Source: Brevibacterium sp. CCUG 69071 (GTDB taxonomy: Bacteria; Actinomycetota; Actinomycetes; Actinomycetales; Brevibacteriaceae). Taken from it: a stretch of 64,000 bases of DNA. The DNA is taken from positions 496,001 through 560,000 of the forward strand of contig NZ_PGFV01000001.1 in assembly GCF_021023135.1 (NCBI RefSeq). Reading direction: 5' to 3'. Under the pieces are notes generated by a model. It was given only the letters and a program-made list of their open reading frames with translations. It was not told the origin of the DNA and did not search any database. A program made the position numbers and the translations under genes. Shown here one piece after another: positions 56,328 to 64,000 of the stretch (the stretch's first letter is position 1; every line of letters starts with the position of its first letter).

Positions 56328-56371
56328 TTGCGGGAAACGCAAGCAATTATGACTGATAATCAGGACTTGCG
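56328..56371. promoter_or_regulatory. Candidate composite operator of the XRE-TetR regulator
   Basis: In the 186-base gap between the divergent regulator and decarboxylase genes are TTGCG-GGAAA-CGCAA (56328-56342), the palindrome CTGAT-A-ATCAG (56353-56363) and another TTGCG (56367-56371). This cluster is A/T-richer than its surroundings. Two different palindromes suit a protein with two DNA-binding domains; this is inference. Confidence 0.45.
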
Positions 56372-56493
56372 AGTTACGTGCGTGAATCTGCCGCCCGGGG
56401 GAGTCCACGTGAAGGCCTCGCCAGACCGCACGAGCAGATAGTCTCGTTCTGAAGAAGCGATCCGCAATTGCCGCCGCCGTCCAGGAGGGACCG

Positions 56494-57867
56494 ATGAACG
56501 ACAGTCTCCATTCCCGCATGCACGTGGTCTCCGACGAGACCCGCAATCTCGTCAATCTCGTCCTGGAGTACTCCCGGCGACGCACCCTGGCCGTGGACAC
56601 GCCCTTGGATCACCCGACCACAAATACCGAACTCAAGCGTCTGGCGGGTCCGACGATCACCGAAGAGGGCGTGGGATCCTCTCGTGCACTGGCGATCTTC
56701 GAGCACATCTTCGCTCCCGCCTGCATTACCACCGATCATCCGAAGTATCTGTCCTTCATTCCCAGTGCCCCGACGAAGGCCGCCGTCGCCTTCGACCTCG
56801 TCGTCTCGGCGAGCGCCCTCTACGGGGGATCGTGGCTCGAGGGTGCCGGAGTCGTCCATGCCGAGAACGAGGTGCTGTCCTGGCTGGCCGGCGAATTCGG
56901 ACTGCCCGACACCGCCGGCGGCGTCTTCGTTCAGGGCGGCACGATCGGCAACCTCTCGGCCCTCGTCGCGGCCCGCGATGCACAGAAGCGCAAGCTCGGT
57001 GAGGCCCGCCCCGGTCGCTGGGTGATCGTGTGCAGTGCCGAGGCCCACTCCTCCGTCGCCTCGGCGGCCGAGGTGATGGACGTCGATGTCGCCCCGGTGG
57101 CCACCGGGGACGATGGAATCCTTGGTCCAGACGGCGTGCGCGCCGCCTTGGAGGAGCACGGCGACGCGGTGATCGCGGTCGTGGCCACCTCGGGCACGAC
57201 GAACTTCGGCACCATTGATGACATCGCCGGCATCGCCGCGCTCAAGGACGACTTCGACTTCTGGCTGCACATCGACGGCGCCTACGGGCTGGCCGCGATG
57301 CTCTCACCCCTGGCCAGGCACAAGTTCGCCGGTGTCGAATCCGCCGATTCCCTCATCGTCGATCCGCACAAGTGGCTCTTCGCGCCCTTCGACGCCTGCG
57401 CCCTGCTCTACCGCGACCCGCGAGCCGGGCGGCGAGCGCACACCCAGCACGCCGAATACCTCGACACTCTCACCGAGGCTGAGGAGTGGAGTCCCTCGGA
57501 CTATGCGATCCAGCTGACCAGGCGTCCCCGCGGCCTTCCGCTGTGGTATTCGCTGGCCAGCTATGGGGCTGAGACCTACCGGGAGGCGATCGGGCATTCG
57601 ATCGAGCTGGCGATGCAGATCGGCTCGGAGATCAAGAAGCGGCCGAACCTGCGGCTCGTGCGTGAACCCGAACTCTCCGTGGTCGTCTTCGAACGTGACG
57701 GCTGGTCTCGGAGTGACTACCAGACGTGGTCGGATCGGCTCTTGGAGGATCAGCGTGCGTTCGTCGTGCCGAGCTCGCACAACGGGCGGCCGAACGCGCG
57801 CTTCGCGATCGTCAATCCGCTCACCACGCTCGAGGACCTCATCGACATCCTCGACACCATGGAGTGA
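56494..57867 (+). CDS. PLP-dependent group II decarboxylase
   Basis: A 457-residue enzyme of the aromatic-L-amino-acid/glutamate decarboxylase family. The PLP lysine is Lys293 in VDPHKWLF. Ring-stacking His185 (SAEAHSS), Asp261 (HIDGAYG) and the FVQGGTIGNLSAL phosphate-binding stretch are present. The substrate (aromatic amino acid, glutamate or other) cannot be read from sequence. ATG 56494 has AGGAGGG 6 bases upstream. It is divergent from the carnitine regulator and convergent with the YczE gene, 6 bases away. Confidence 0.88.
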   Translation: MNDSLHSRMHVVSDETRNLVNLVLEYSRRRTLAVDTPLDHPTTNTELKRLAGPTITEEGVGSSRALAIFEHIFAPACITTDHPKYLSFIPSAPTKAAVAFDLVVSASALYGGSWLEGAGVVHAENEVLSWLAGEFGLPDTAGGVFVQGGTIGNLSALVAARDAQKRKLGEARPGRWVIVCSAEAHSSVASAAEVMDVDVAPVATGDDGILGPDGVRAALEEHGDAVIAVVATSGTTNFGTIDDIAGIAALKDDFDFWLHIDGAYGLAAMLSPLARHKFAGVESADSLIVDPHKWLFAPFDACALLYRDPRAGRRAHTQHAEYLDTLTEAEEWSPSDYAIQLTRRPRGLPLWYSLASYGAETYREAIGHSIELAMQIGSEIKKRPNLRLVREPELSVVVFERDGWSRSDYQTWSDRLLEDQRAFVVPSSHNGRPNARFAIVNPLTTLEDLIDILDTME

Positions 57868-57873
57868 GGGCCC

Positions 57874-58557
57874 TCAGTCCTCTGGCGGCTTCTCCGTCGC
57901 GCGGCGGGATCGCAGCTCGACGGTGAATGTCGGCAGCAGCGCCTGGGTGATCGGTCCGATGCCGAAGGCATAGAGGACCGTGCCGATGCCGAAGACGCCG
58001 CCGAGCAGCCAGCCGGCCGCGACGACCGTGATCTCGATGAGGGTGCGCACAAGCCGGATCGAGCGTCCCGTGACGCGGGCGAGTCCGGTCATCAGGCCGT
58101 CGCGGGGGCCGGGTCCGAACTGGGAGCCGATGTACATCGCCGAGGCGGTCCCGTTGAGGACGATGCCTCCGACCAGCAGCGCGATGTTCCATCCCAGCTC
58201 CTCCGGCTGCGGGAGGAACAGGCGGGTGAGGTCCAGCGAGGGGCCGATGAGCAGGGCATTGAGCACGGTGCCGATGCCCGGCTGCTGTCTCAGCGGGATC
58301 CAGATGAGCAGAACGAGGAAGGACGCGATCGTCACGATCGTCCCGAAGCTCAGCGGGATGTGGCGCAGGATGCCGGAGTGGAGCACGTCCCAGGGCATCA
58401 TGCCCAGGCCCGAGGTCACCATCATCGCCATCGACGCCCCGTAGAGGTAGAGGCCGATGAGCAGCTGCGGGAGTCGTCGGGGGAGCCGTCCGGCTCTGAG
58501 CTGCTGGATCGGTCCGATATTGGCGAGTTCGCGCTTGGGTGTGGGAGTCGATGGCAT
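57874..58557 (-). CDS. YczE/YyaS-type membrane protein
   Basis: A 227-residue protein with five to six helices and the family pattern LLIGLYLYGASMAMMVTSGLGMMPWDVLHSG and GPGPRDGLMTGL. Its function is unknown, possibly transport. It is divergent from a MocR regulator; a published group of MocR regulators (YczR-like) is linked to exactly this membrane family, so the regulator probably controls it. Confidence 0.85.
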   Translation of the reverse strand: MPSTPTPKRELANIGPIQQLRAGRLPRRLPQLLIGLYLYGASMAMMVTSGLGMMPWDVLHSGILRHIPLSFGTIVTIASFLVLLIWIPLRQQPGIGTVLNALLIGPSLDLTRLFLPQPEELGWNIALLVGGIVLNGTASAMYIGSQFGPGPRDGLMTGLARVTGRSIRLVRTLIEITVVAAGWLLGGVFGIGTVLYAFGIGPITQALLPTFTVELRSRRATEKPPED

Positions 58558-58657
58558 GCGAGGCTTTCAGAAGTCGTGCTGTGTCAGTCTCATCCTCTCG
58601 TGGACTGGCCTTGCAGAAAATAGCCAATTGCCGGAAAGTGGTCACCAGGAGGCTCCC

Positions 58658-60139
58658 ATGAATCCCAGCGCAATGAGCGGAGGCCGTCTCGCCGGCATCA
58701 TCGGCACCGGTCCCTGGCCGTCACCCGCCTACGACTCTCTGCATGCGGCGATCTCGCGGGTGATCGCCGACGGACGCCTGCCGGTCGGCACACGACTGCC
58801 GAGCGAACGAGAGCTGGCGGCCGCCATCGGTCTGTCCCGGACGACGACGACCCGGACGTACGGACTGCTGCGCGAACAGGGATTCCTTCTCACCCGTCGC
58901 GGCTCCGGCAGCGTCGTCCGGCTGCCGAATGTCCCGGGCGGGCGGATCGACCACCTGCTCACGCCCGCCGGCGCGGACGAATCCGAGATCGACCTGACCT
59001 GCACGGCGCAGGTCGCCTCTCCTTGGCTCTTGGGCGCTTACGACCGTGCGCTCTCACAGCTTCCGGCTTATCTGCCCGGCACAGGCTACTACCCGTCCGG
59101 GCTGCCGGTGCTGCGGGAGGTCATCGCCGAGCGCTTCACGCGGCGCGGTGCTCCGACAGATCCCGATCAGATCCTCATCACTTCGGGGGCCTTCGGCGCT
59201 GTTGCCATCGCCGTGCGAGCGCTGCTGCAGGGGTCCGGAGCGCTTCCCCCGGATCGGAGTTCCTCCCGACGGATCCTCATCGAGAGCCCGACCTATCCCA
59301 ATGCGATCGCCACCTTGGAAGGTGCCGGGGCCTCGCTCGTGTCCTATCCGCTCGAGATCGGTGAGGACGGATACTACTGGGACCTTGCAGCCATGGAACA
59401 GGTGCTGCACCGGTCCCGAATCCGCGCGGCCTACCTCATTCCGGATTTCCACAATCCCACTGGAGCGCTCCTGCCGGAGTCGGCACGCGGTGAGCTCGCA
59501 GAGCTGCTGCAACGGCACTCGGTGACCCCGATCATCGACGAATCGATCGTCGAGCTCGGACTCGACGACGCACCGACGCCGACGCCTCTGGCGAAGTTCG
59601 CTCCGAACTCGATCACGGCCGGCAGCACGAGCAAGATCTTCTGGGGCGGCCTGCGAGTGGGGTGGATGCGCCTGCCTCGTCACCTCATCGACTCGATGGC
59701 CGCGACGAGGCTCAGTCTCGATCTCGGTGCCCCGGTCCTCGAACAGCTCGTCGCTGCCGAGCTCATGCGCGACCATGATGCGATCCTTCCCGACTACCTG
59801 GACAAGCTGCGCACAGGTCGGGACATCCTCGTCGCACAGGTGCGCACCCACCTTCCCTCCTGGGACCTGAGCGTTCCCGCCGGGGGAATGGCGCTGTGGG
59901 TGCGACTGCCCGAGGAGCGCTCCGGGGCCTTGGCGATCGCCGCGAGGGAACAGGGACTGGCCCTCGTGGCCGGACCGAACTTCGCTCCCAGCGGCGGACT
60001 CGACGGATGGATCCGCCTACCGTACACGGCGGCACACGAGCAGCTCTCACAGCTGGGTCCGCGGCTGGCCGCGGCCTGGGAGGATGCCCTATCGCTGGAG
60101 GGACGGATCCCGGCCGGACGGGCCCGCATCGTCGCCTGA
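58658..60139 (+). CDS. MocR/GntR-family regulator with aminotransferase domain
   Basis: A 493-residue protein. Residues about 20-95 are a GntR winged helix (LHAAISRVIADGRLPVGTRLPSERELAAAIGLSRTT...). Residues about 110-475 form a fold-type I aminotransferase domain with the PLP lysine in GSTSKIFWGG, NPTG in FHNPTGALLP, and the phosphate-site Arg in LRVGW. Such regulators sense PLP or amino-compound ligands. ATG 58658 has AGGAGG 5 bases upstream. The 100-base gap to the divergent YczE gene is the likely operator region. Confidence 0.92.
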   Translation: MNPSAMSGGRLAGIIGTGPWPSPAYDSLHAAISRVIADGRLPVGTRLPSERELAAAIGLSRTTTTRTYGLLREQGFLLTRRGSGSVVRLPNVPGGRIDHLLTPAGADESEIDLTCTAQVASPWLLGAYDRALSQLPAYLPGTGYYPSGLPVLREVIAERFTRRGAPTDPDQILITSGAFGAVAIAVRALLQGSGALPPDRSSSRRILIESPTYPNAIATLEGAGASLVSYPLEIGEDGYYWDLAAMEQVLHRSRIRAAYLIPDFHNPTGALLPESARGELAELLQRHSVTPIIDESIVELGLDDAPTPTPLAKFAPNSITAGSTSKIFWGGLRVGWMRLPRHLIDSMAATRLSLDLGAPVLEQLVAAELMRDHDAILPDYLDKLRTGRDILVAQVRTHLPSWDLSVPAGGMALWVRLPEERSGALAIAAREQGLALVAGPNFAPSGGLDGWIRLPYTAAHEQLSQLGPRLAAAWEDALSLEGRIPAGRARIVA

Positions 60140-60160
60140 GCCGATGAGTACCATGGGGAT

Positions 60161-60940
60161 ATGGCCCAGGGCGATCGACTCAGTCACGATGCACAGTTCT
60201 CGACGGCGACGAGCGTGGAGGACTTCCGCGCCAATATCGCCGAGGTGGAGCGCCGGATCGCAGCGGCCGCCGAACGCGCGGGTCGAGAGGCCTCTGAGAT
60301 CGAGCTGCTCCCGGTGAGCAAGACCGTTGAGCAGGACCGGATCCGTCTCGCAGTCGCCGCGGGCTGCACCAAACTCGGAGAGAACAAGGTCCAGGAGGCC
60401 TACCGCAAATCCGAGGAGATGTCCGACCTTGAGGTCGACTGGGCCGTCATCGGACACCTGCAGTCGAACAAGGCCCGGGATGTGGCGAAGTTCGCCGCCG
60501 AGTTCCAGGCCCTCGATCGGTTCAAGGTCGCCAAGGGACTCGATCGACGACTTCGCGACGAAGGCAGAACCCTCGACGTCTACGTCCAGGTCAACACCTC
60601 TGCAGAGGAATCGAAATTCGGTCTGCCCCCGGATGAGCTCATCGGCTTCCTCCATGAGCTGCCGCAATTCGACATGCTCAGAGTCAGGGGCCTGATGACC
60701 CTGGCGGTGTTCTCCTCCGATATCGACCGTGTCCGCACCTGCTTCCGACTGCTGCGTCGGCTCCGGGACGAGGTGAGGGCGACCGACCCCGAACTCATCG
60801 GGGACGGGAAGCTGTCGATGGGCATGTCCGGGGACTTCGAAGTCGCGATCGAAGAAGGCGCCGACTGCGTCCGCGTCGGTCAGGCGATCTTCGGACGGCG
60901 ATCCCTGCCCGACAGTCACTATTGGCCGGAGGGCACCTGA
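60161..60940 (+). CDS. YggS/PROSC family PLP-binding protein
   Basis: A 259-residue alanine-racemase-N-fold protein with the PLP lysine Lys54 (LLPVSKTV), LGENKVQEA, IGHLQSNKA and the C-terminal MSGDFEVAIEEGADCVRVGQAIFG. It helps keep PLP homeostasis. Its gene follows the MocR gene, itself a PLP-binding regulator, after 21 bases. The N-terminus has about 18 extra residues before the family core. Confidence 0.93.
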   Translation: MAQGDRLSHDAQFSTATSVEDFRANIAEVERRIAAAAERAGREASEIELLPVSKTVEQDRIRLAVAAGCTKLGENKVQEAYRKSEEMSDLEVDWAVIGHLQSNKARDVAKFAAEFQALDRFKVAKGLDRRLRDEGRTLDVYVQVNTSAEESKFGLPPDELIGFLHELPQFDMLRVRGLMTLAVFSSDIDRVRTCFRLLRRLRDEVRATDPELIGDGKLSMGMSGDFEVAIEEGADCVRVGQAIFGRRSLPDSHYWPEGT

Positions 60941-61920
60941 GTCTCTCGGCGACGCTGCTCGTTCTCGAACGACACCAGGTCGCCTGCTATCTCATCGCCA
61001 TCGGCGTCGGGGGCATTCTCGGATCGGCCGTGCCGACGGGCTCTCAGCTGGCCGCCTCGGCGATCACACCGTGCCTCATCGTGCTCCTGTTCGTGACCTT
61101 TCTCGAGATGCCGTTCGACCGGCTCGCCGCGGCATTACGCGATCTCAGGTTCCTCGGCGCCGTGATCGGCCTGAACTTCCTCATCGTCCCCCTCGTGGTC
61201 GCGACACTGCATACGCTCATCCCACTGAATGAGTCCGTGGCCGTACCCGCGCTCATCGTCCTGCTCACTCCCTGCATCGACTACGTCCTCGTCTTCACGA
61301 AGCTCGCCGGCGGCTCAGCGGATCGCCTGCTCGTCCTCACCCCTCTGCTCATGATCGCTCAGGTCGCGCTGCTGCCCGTCTACCTGTGGGCGATTCTGGG
61401 GATCTCGGCCGCCGCGACCATTCCACCGGGGCCCTTCGTCGAGGCGCTGGCACTCTTCGTGCTCCTCCCGCTGCTGGCCGCGGTCATCTTCCGCTTGCTG
61501 GCACACAGAGTGCACCGGGTCGAATCCGGCCTCGAGTACGCCTCACGGTCGATGGTCGTCATCATGTCGCTGACTCTTGCCGTCATCGCGGCGGGCCAGA
61601 TCCCAGTGCTCGGTCCCTACGCCTGCGAACTGGGGCTGGCGGTCGCGCTGTTTGCAACCTTCGCGGTCATCATGGTCGTCCTGGGCCGGCTCCTGTCGTG
61701 GATCCTGCGGTTGCCTGCGGGCAGTGCCAACGCTCTGATCTTCAGCGGAGTGACCAGGAACTCTCTGGTCATGCTGCCCATCGTGCGGGCCGTGGACGGT
61801 GCCGGACCGGGGGCGGACGTGGTCGTCTCGCAGACGATCGTCGAACTCTTCGTGATGCTTGCGCTCGTGCGCTCGATGCGGTGGATCGCGCCTCCAGGTG
61901 CCGTGTCCGAAAACCGCTAG
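60922..61920 (+). CDS. Bile acid:Na+/arsenite symporter-like membrane protein (BASS superfamily)
   Basis: About 330 residues with nine to ten helices. The segments TPCLIVLLFVTFLEMPF, LIVLLTPCIDYVLVFTKLAGG and SGVTRNSLVMLPI place it in the arsenical resistance/bile acid symporter superfamily. Substrate unknown; no ars regulator or arsenate reductase is adjacent. The start is unclear: TTG 60922 lies inside yggS and lacks a ribosome site. A CTG at 60937 overlaps the yggS stop codon and follows GGAGGG by 3 bases, so coupled translation from a rare start is possible. Confidence 0.8.
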   Translation: MAGGHLSLSATLLVLERHQVACYLIAIGVGGILGSAVPTGSQLAASAITPCLIVLLFVTFLEMPFDRLAAALRDLRFLGAVIGLNFLIVPLVVATLHTLIPLNESVAVPALIVLLTPCIDYVLVFTKLAGGSADRLLVLTPLLMIAQVALLPVYLWAILGISAAATIPPGPFVEALALFVLLPLLAAVIFRLLAHRVHRVESGLEYASRSMVVIMSLTLAVIAAGQIPVLGPYACELGLAVALFATFAVIMVVLGRLLSWILRLPAGSANALIFSGVTRNSLVMLPIVRAVDGAGPGADVVVSQTIVELFVMLALVRSMRWIAPPGAVSENR

Positions 61921-61952
61921 TATTGGATCTCCCTGCGGGGCAGAATGGACGT

Positions 61953-63368
61953 ATGTTCACAGCAGACCAATGCCATCGAGCGGTCGCGGCACGGGACCGC
62001 CGCTTCGACGGCATGTTCTTCACCGCAGTCCGGTCCACGGGCATCTTCTGCCGACCGTCCTGTCCGGCGCGGACTCCGCTCCGGAAGAACGTCGACTTCT
62101 ACATCACCGCTGCGGCTGCGGCCGAGGCCGGATTCCGTGCCTGCCGCCGCTGCCGACCCGACGCCAGTCCGAGCTCACCCGAATGGGACGTGCGAGCCGA
62201 CGTCACGGGACGAGCGATGCGCCTGATCCGCGATGGCCACGTCGACCGCGAGGGCGTTGCGGGCCTGGCCTCGACACTCGGGTACAGCACCCGCCAGCTC
62301 AGTCGGCTGATGCGTGAGGAACTCGGCGCGGGGCCGTTGGCGATCGCGCGGACGGAGAGGGTGCGGACCGCGCGAACCCTGGTGGAATCGACAGCGATGT
62401 CGATGAGCGACATCGCCTTCGCCGCGGGGTTCTCGAGCATCAGACAGTTCAACGACACTTTCCGTCAGGTGTATTCGACCACGCCCCGCGAGCTGCGCGA
62501 CGGAGCCGGAGCACCGAAGACCAGCGGCGATATCGTGCTCCGACTCGCATATCGCGCTCCTTTGGATCTCGACTACTTGTTCGCCTACCTCGGCGCCCGG
62601 GCAGTCACCGGCATCGAGGCCGTCGACGAAACGGGCTACACACGGTCGATGCGACTCGCGCACGGTCCGGCCGTGCTCACGGTGCGCCGCGGCCGTGGAG
62701 ACTTCGTCAGCTGTCGGCTGCGCTTGGCCGATACCCGAGATCTGGGCAGCGCAGTCGCCCGGGCCCGGCGGATCCTCGACCTCGATGCCGATCCCACGGC
62801 AGTGGAATCGACCCTGCGGTCCGTCGGTCTGGGGGAGTTGGCCGACAGGTATCCCGGGGTGCGGTCACCCGGGCACAGCGACCCCGTGGAATTGGCGATC
62901 AGGACCGTGTTGGGCCAGCAGATCTCCGTGACAGCGGCCCGCACCCACCTCAACCGCCTGGTCGCCGACATCGGGGAGGAACTCCCTCCGGAGCTCAGGC
63001 TCGGAGAGGTGGACCGCGTCTTTCCCACCGCCGAGGCGATCGCCTCGGTGCCTGAGGAGAACTGGGCCCTGCCGCAGCGTCGGATTCGGACGACCCGCAC
63101 GCTCGCCTCGGCGCTGGCATCCGGCGCGATCGATCTCGGCCCCGGCTGCGATCGGGAGGAGGCGAGCTCGAGACTCCTGGATCTGCCGGGAATCGGCCCA
63201 TGGAGCGCCGGCTATATCCGGATGAGAGCCCTCGGCGATCCGGACGTCCTGCTCGCCTCCGACCTCGGGGTGAAGAAGGCCCTGGACGATCTGGGCGGGG
63301 CCGTTCCTCAATGCAGTCCCTGGCGTTCGTACCTCACTCACCTGCTCTGGGCACACCACTCTGCATAA
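61953..63368 (+). CDS. AdaA-AlkA fusion: methyl-phosphotriester sensor, AraC regulator and DNA glycosylase
   Basis: A 471-residue protein with three functions in order. The Ada zinc domain (1-75) has cysteines 33, 37, 64 and 67 ([13 protein letters not shown]); the first accepts methyl groups from DNA phosphotriesters. An AraC helix-turn-helix follows (about 85-185, [20 protein letters not shown]). The AlkA part (about 195-471) has a helix-hairpin-helix [11 protein letters not shown] and a catalytic Asp in LLASDLGV. It should sense methylation, activate transcription and excise 3-methyladenine. ATG 61953 is 7 bases after a CAGAAT -10-like sequence (61941-61946) and has no ribosome site, so it may be leaderless. 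ogt follows after 50 bases. Confidence 0.93.
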   Translation: MFTADQCHRAVAARDRRFDGMFFTAVRSTGIFCRPSCPARTPLRKNVDFYITAAAAAEAGFRACRRCRPDASPSSPEWDVRADVTGRAMRLIRDGHVDREGVAGLASTLGYSTRQLSRLMREELGAGPLAIARTERVRTARTLVESTAMSMSDIAFAAGFSSIRQFNDTFRQVYSTTPRELRDGAGAPKTSGDIVLRLAYRAPLDLDYLFAYLGARAVTGIEAVDETGYTRSMRLAHGPAVLTVRRGRGDFVSCRLRLADTRDLGSAVARARRILDLDADPTAVESTLRSVGLGELADRYPGVRSPGHSDPVELAIRTVLGQQISVTAARTHLNRLVADIGEELPPELRLGEVDRVFPTAEAIASVPEENWALPQRRIRTTRTLASALASGAIDLGPGCDREEASSRLLDLPGIGPWSAGYIRMRALGDPDVLLASDLGVKKALDDLGGAVPQCSPWRSYLTHLLWAHHSA

Positions 63369-63418
63369 ACCTCACCTGCACAGATCTCACCTGCACTTCG
63401 TACCGAAGAGAACCGGAG

Positions 63419-63961
63419 ATGACCATGACATCGACAACGACGACAGCCACCGCGCTGAGGTATGCGATCACCAATTCACTGGTGGGCGCGATCCTGCTGA
63501 CCTCCGACGGGAAGAATCTGACCGGACTCTATCTCGATGACTTCGACGAGATCATCGAGCGGCTGGCCGCGGTGGCGCGGTCGGAGCCACGCGAAGACCC
63601 AGACCTCGAGGTGTTTGCCGAGGCACGTCGGCAGCTGGGGGAGTACTTCGCGGGAGAGCGCACCACCTTCGACCTGCCGCTGGCCCCGGTCGGAACCGAC
63701 TTCCAACGCACCGTATGGGACGCAATCGGCCGCATTCCCTACGGCACCACATGCGGATACGGCGAGCTGGCGGCAGAAATCAACAGGCCGACAGCCGCCC
63801 GAGCGGTCGGAGCGGCGAACGGCAGGAACCCGATCAGCATCATCGTGCCCTGCCACCGGGTGATCGGGGCGAACGGATCACTGACCGGGTACGCCTGGGG
63901 CGAAGAGAAGAAGCGCACCCTGCTCGATCTCGAGGCGGGTGTGGTGGCGGCCCGACGCTAG
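63419..63961 (+). CDS. ogt: Methylated-DNA-protein-cysteine methyltransferase
   Basis: A 180-residue O6-alkylguanine repair protein. The acceptor is Cys145 in [10 protein letters not shown]; the Arg finger region ([14 protein letters not shown]) and the [13 protein letters not shown] end are typical. It removes alkyl groups from O6 of guanine in a suicide reaction. ATG 63419 is used; ATG 63425 is better spaced from CCGGAG and may be the true start. It lies downstream of the AdaA-AlkA gene and is probably induced with it. Confidence 0.94.
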   Translation: MTMTSTTTTATALRYAITNSLVGAILLTSDGKNLTGLYLDDFDEIIERLAAVARSEPREDPDLEVFAEARRQLGEYFAGERTTFDLPLAPVGTDFQRTVWDAIGRIPYGTTCGYGELAAEINRPTAARAVGAANGRNPISIIVPCHRVIGANGSLTGYAWGEEKKRTLLDLEAGVVAARR

Positions 63962-63963
63962 CT

Positions 63964-63983
63964 CCGAGCGCTGTCGAGCTCGG
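63964..63983 (+). terminator. Possible short hairpin after ogt
   Basis: A 6-base stem CCGAGC/GCTCGG with an 8-base loop, two bases after the ogt stop codon and without a T run. Weak evidence for a terminator; the window ends here. Confidence 0.3.
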
Positions 63984-64000
63984 GTCAGGCGAGCGACCCT

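Noticed and set aside
47066..64000. Genomic island bounded by tRNA-Ala at 46944-47016
   Set aside because: No integrase, no second copy of the tRNA 3' end was noticed and base composition does not visibly change; the genes look like ordinary accessory chromosome genes.

Overview
The window is high-GC DNA with short intergenic gaps, many 4-base ATGA/GTGA gene overlaps, several GTG starts and several promoters placed so that the transcript would be leaderless. Together with the gene orders tig-clpP1-clpP2-clpX, ileS-folC-DUF4233-ndk and rne/rplU-rpmA-obgE-proB-proA-nadD-rsfS, this points to an actinobacterium. The set of genes is compatible with Brevibacteriaceae, but that is an inference without any marker search. 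No phage, transposase, CRISPR array or plasmid gene was seen; most of the window is ordinary chromosome.

Layout. 1-5.3 kb: end of rpiB, a zinc alcohol dehydrogenase, a mosaic palindromic repeat, tRNA-Pro(TGG) and tRNA-Gly(TCC) back to back, a Tat-type six-hairpin glycosidase-like protein and tig. 5.4-8.3 kb: clpP1-clpP2 behind a candidate ClgR operator, then clpX with its own promoter. 8.3-15.4 kb: an MFS transporter, an AIM24 protein, valS (an unusual bacterial branch), an acyltransferase and an SDR. 15.5-21.3 kb: a translational-type T-box leader, ileS (type 2), folC, a DUF4233 membrane protein and ndk. 21.5-38.8 kb: a VKOR-family oxidoreductase, RNase E/G, an SPFH protein, a sodium:alanine symporter, chorismate mutase, rplU-rpmA-obgE-proB-proA, a 53-residue membrane protein, nadD, a low-complexity tail-anchored protein, rsfS, a histidine phosphatase and a glycosyltransferase. 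38.9-44.9 kb: a six-gene mrp Na+/H+ antiporter operon with mrpA and mrpB fused. 44.9-47.4 kb: alkB, an FAD ferredoxin reductase, tRNA-Ala(CGC) and a DoxX-like protein.

47.4-64 kb is the accessory part. A HelD/HelR-type helicase is divergent from a beta-glucosidase/transporter pair. Between them lies a palindrome that closely resembles the rifamycin-associated element (RAE). The palindrome supplies a -35 sequence on both strands, and the beta-glucosidase gene carries a one-base frameshift. Next comes a compact carnitine-degradation operon: a regulator with both an XRE and a TetR domain, a beta-keto acid cleavage enzyme, and a carnitine dehydrogenase fused to a thioesterase. It is followed by a PLP decarboxylase, a YczE membrane protein divergent from a MocR regulator, a YggS protein and a BASS transporter. 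The window ends with an alkylation-repair pair, an AdaA-AlkA fusion followed by ogt.

How the parts work together. Trigger factor, ClpP1P2 and ClpX form a protein-folding and degradation block. The T-box should couple IleRS synthesis to uncharged tRNA-Ile. ObgE, RsfS, L21 and L27 serve the ribosome. Mrp exports sodium. AlkB, AdaA-AlkA and Ogt repair alkylated DNA. The strongest leads for new biology are the RAE-centred divergent promoter, the two-headed regulator with two kinds of palindrome upstream, and the RNase E that lacks its zinc-link cysteines.
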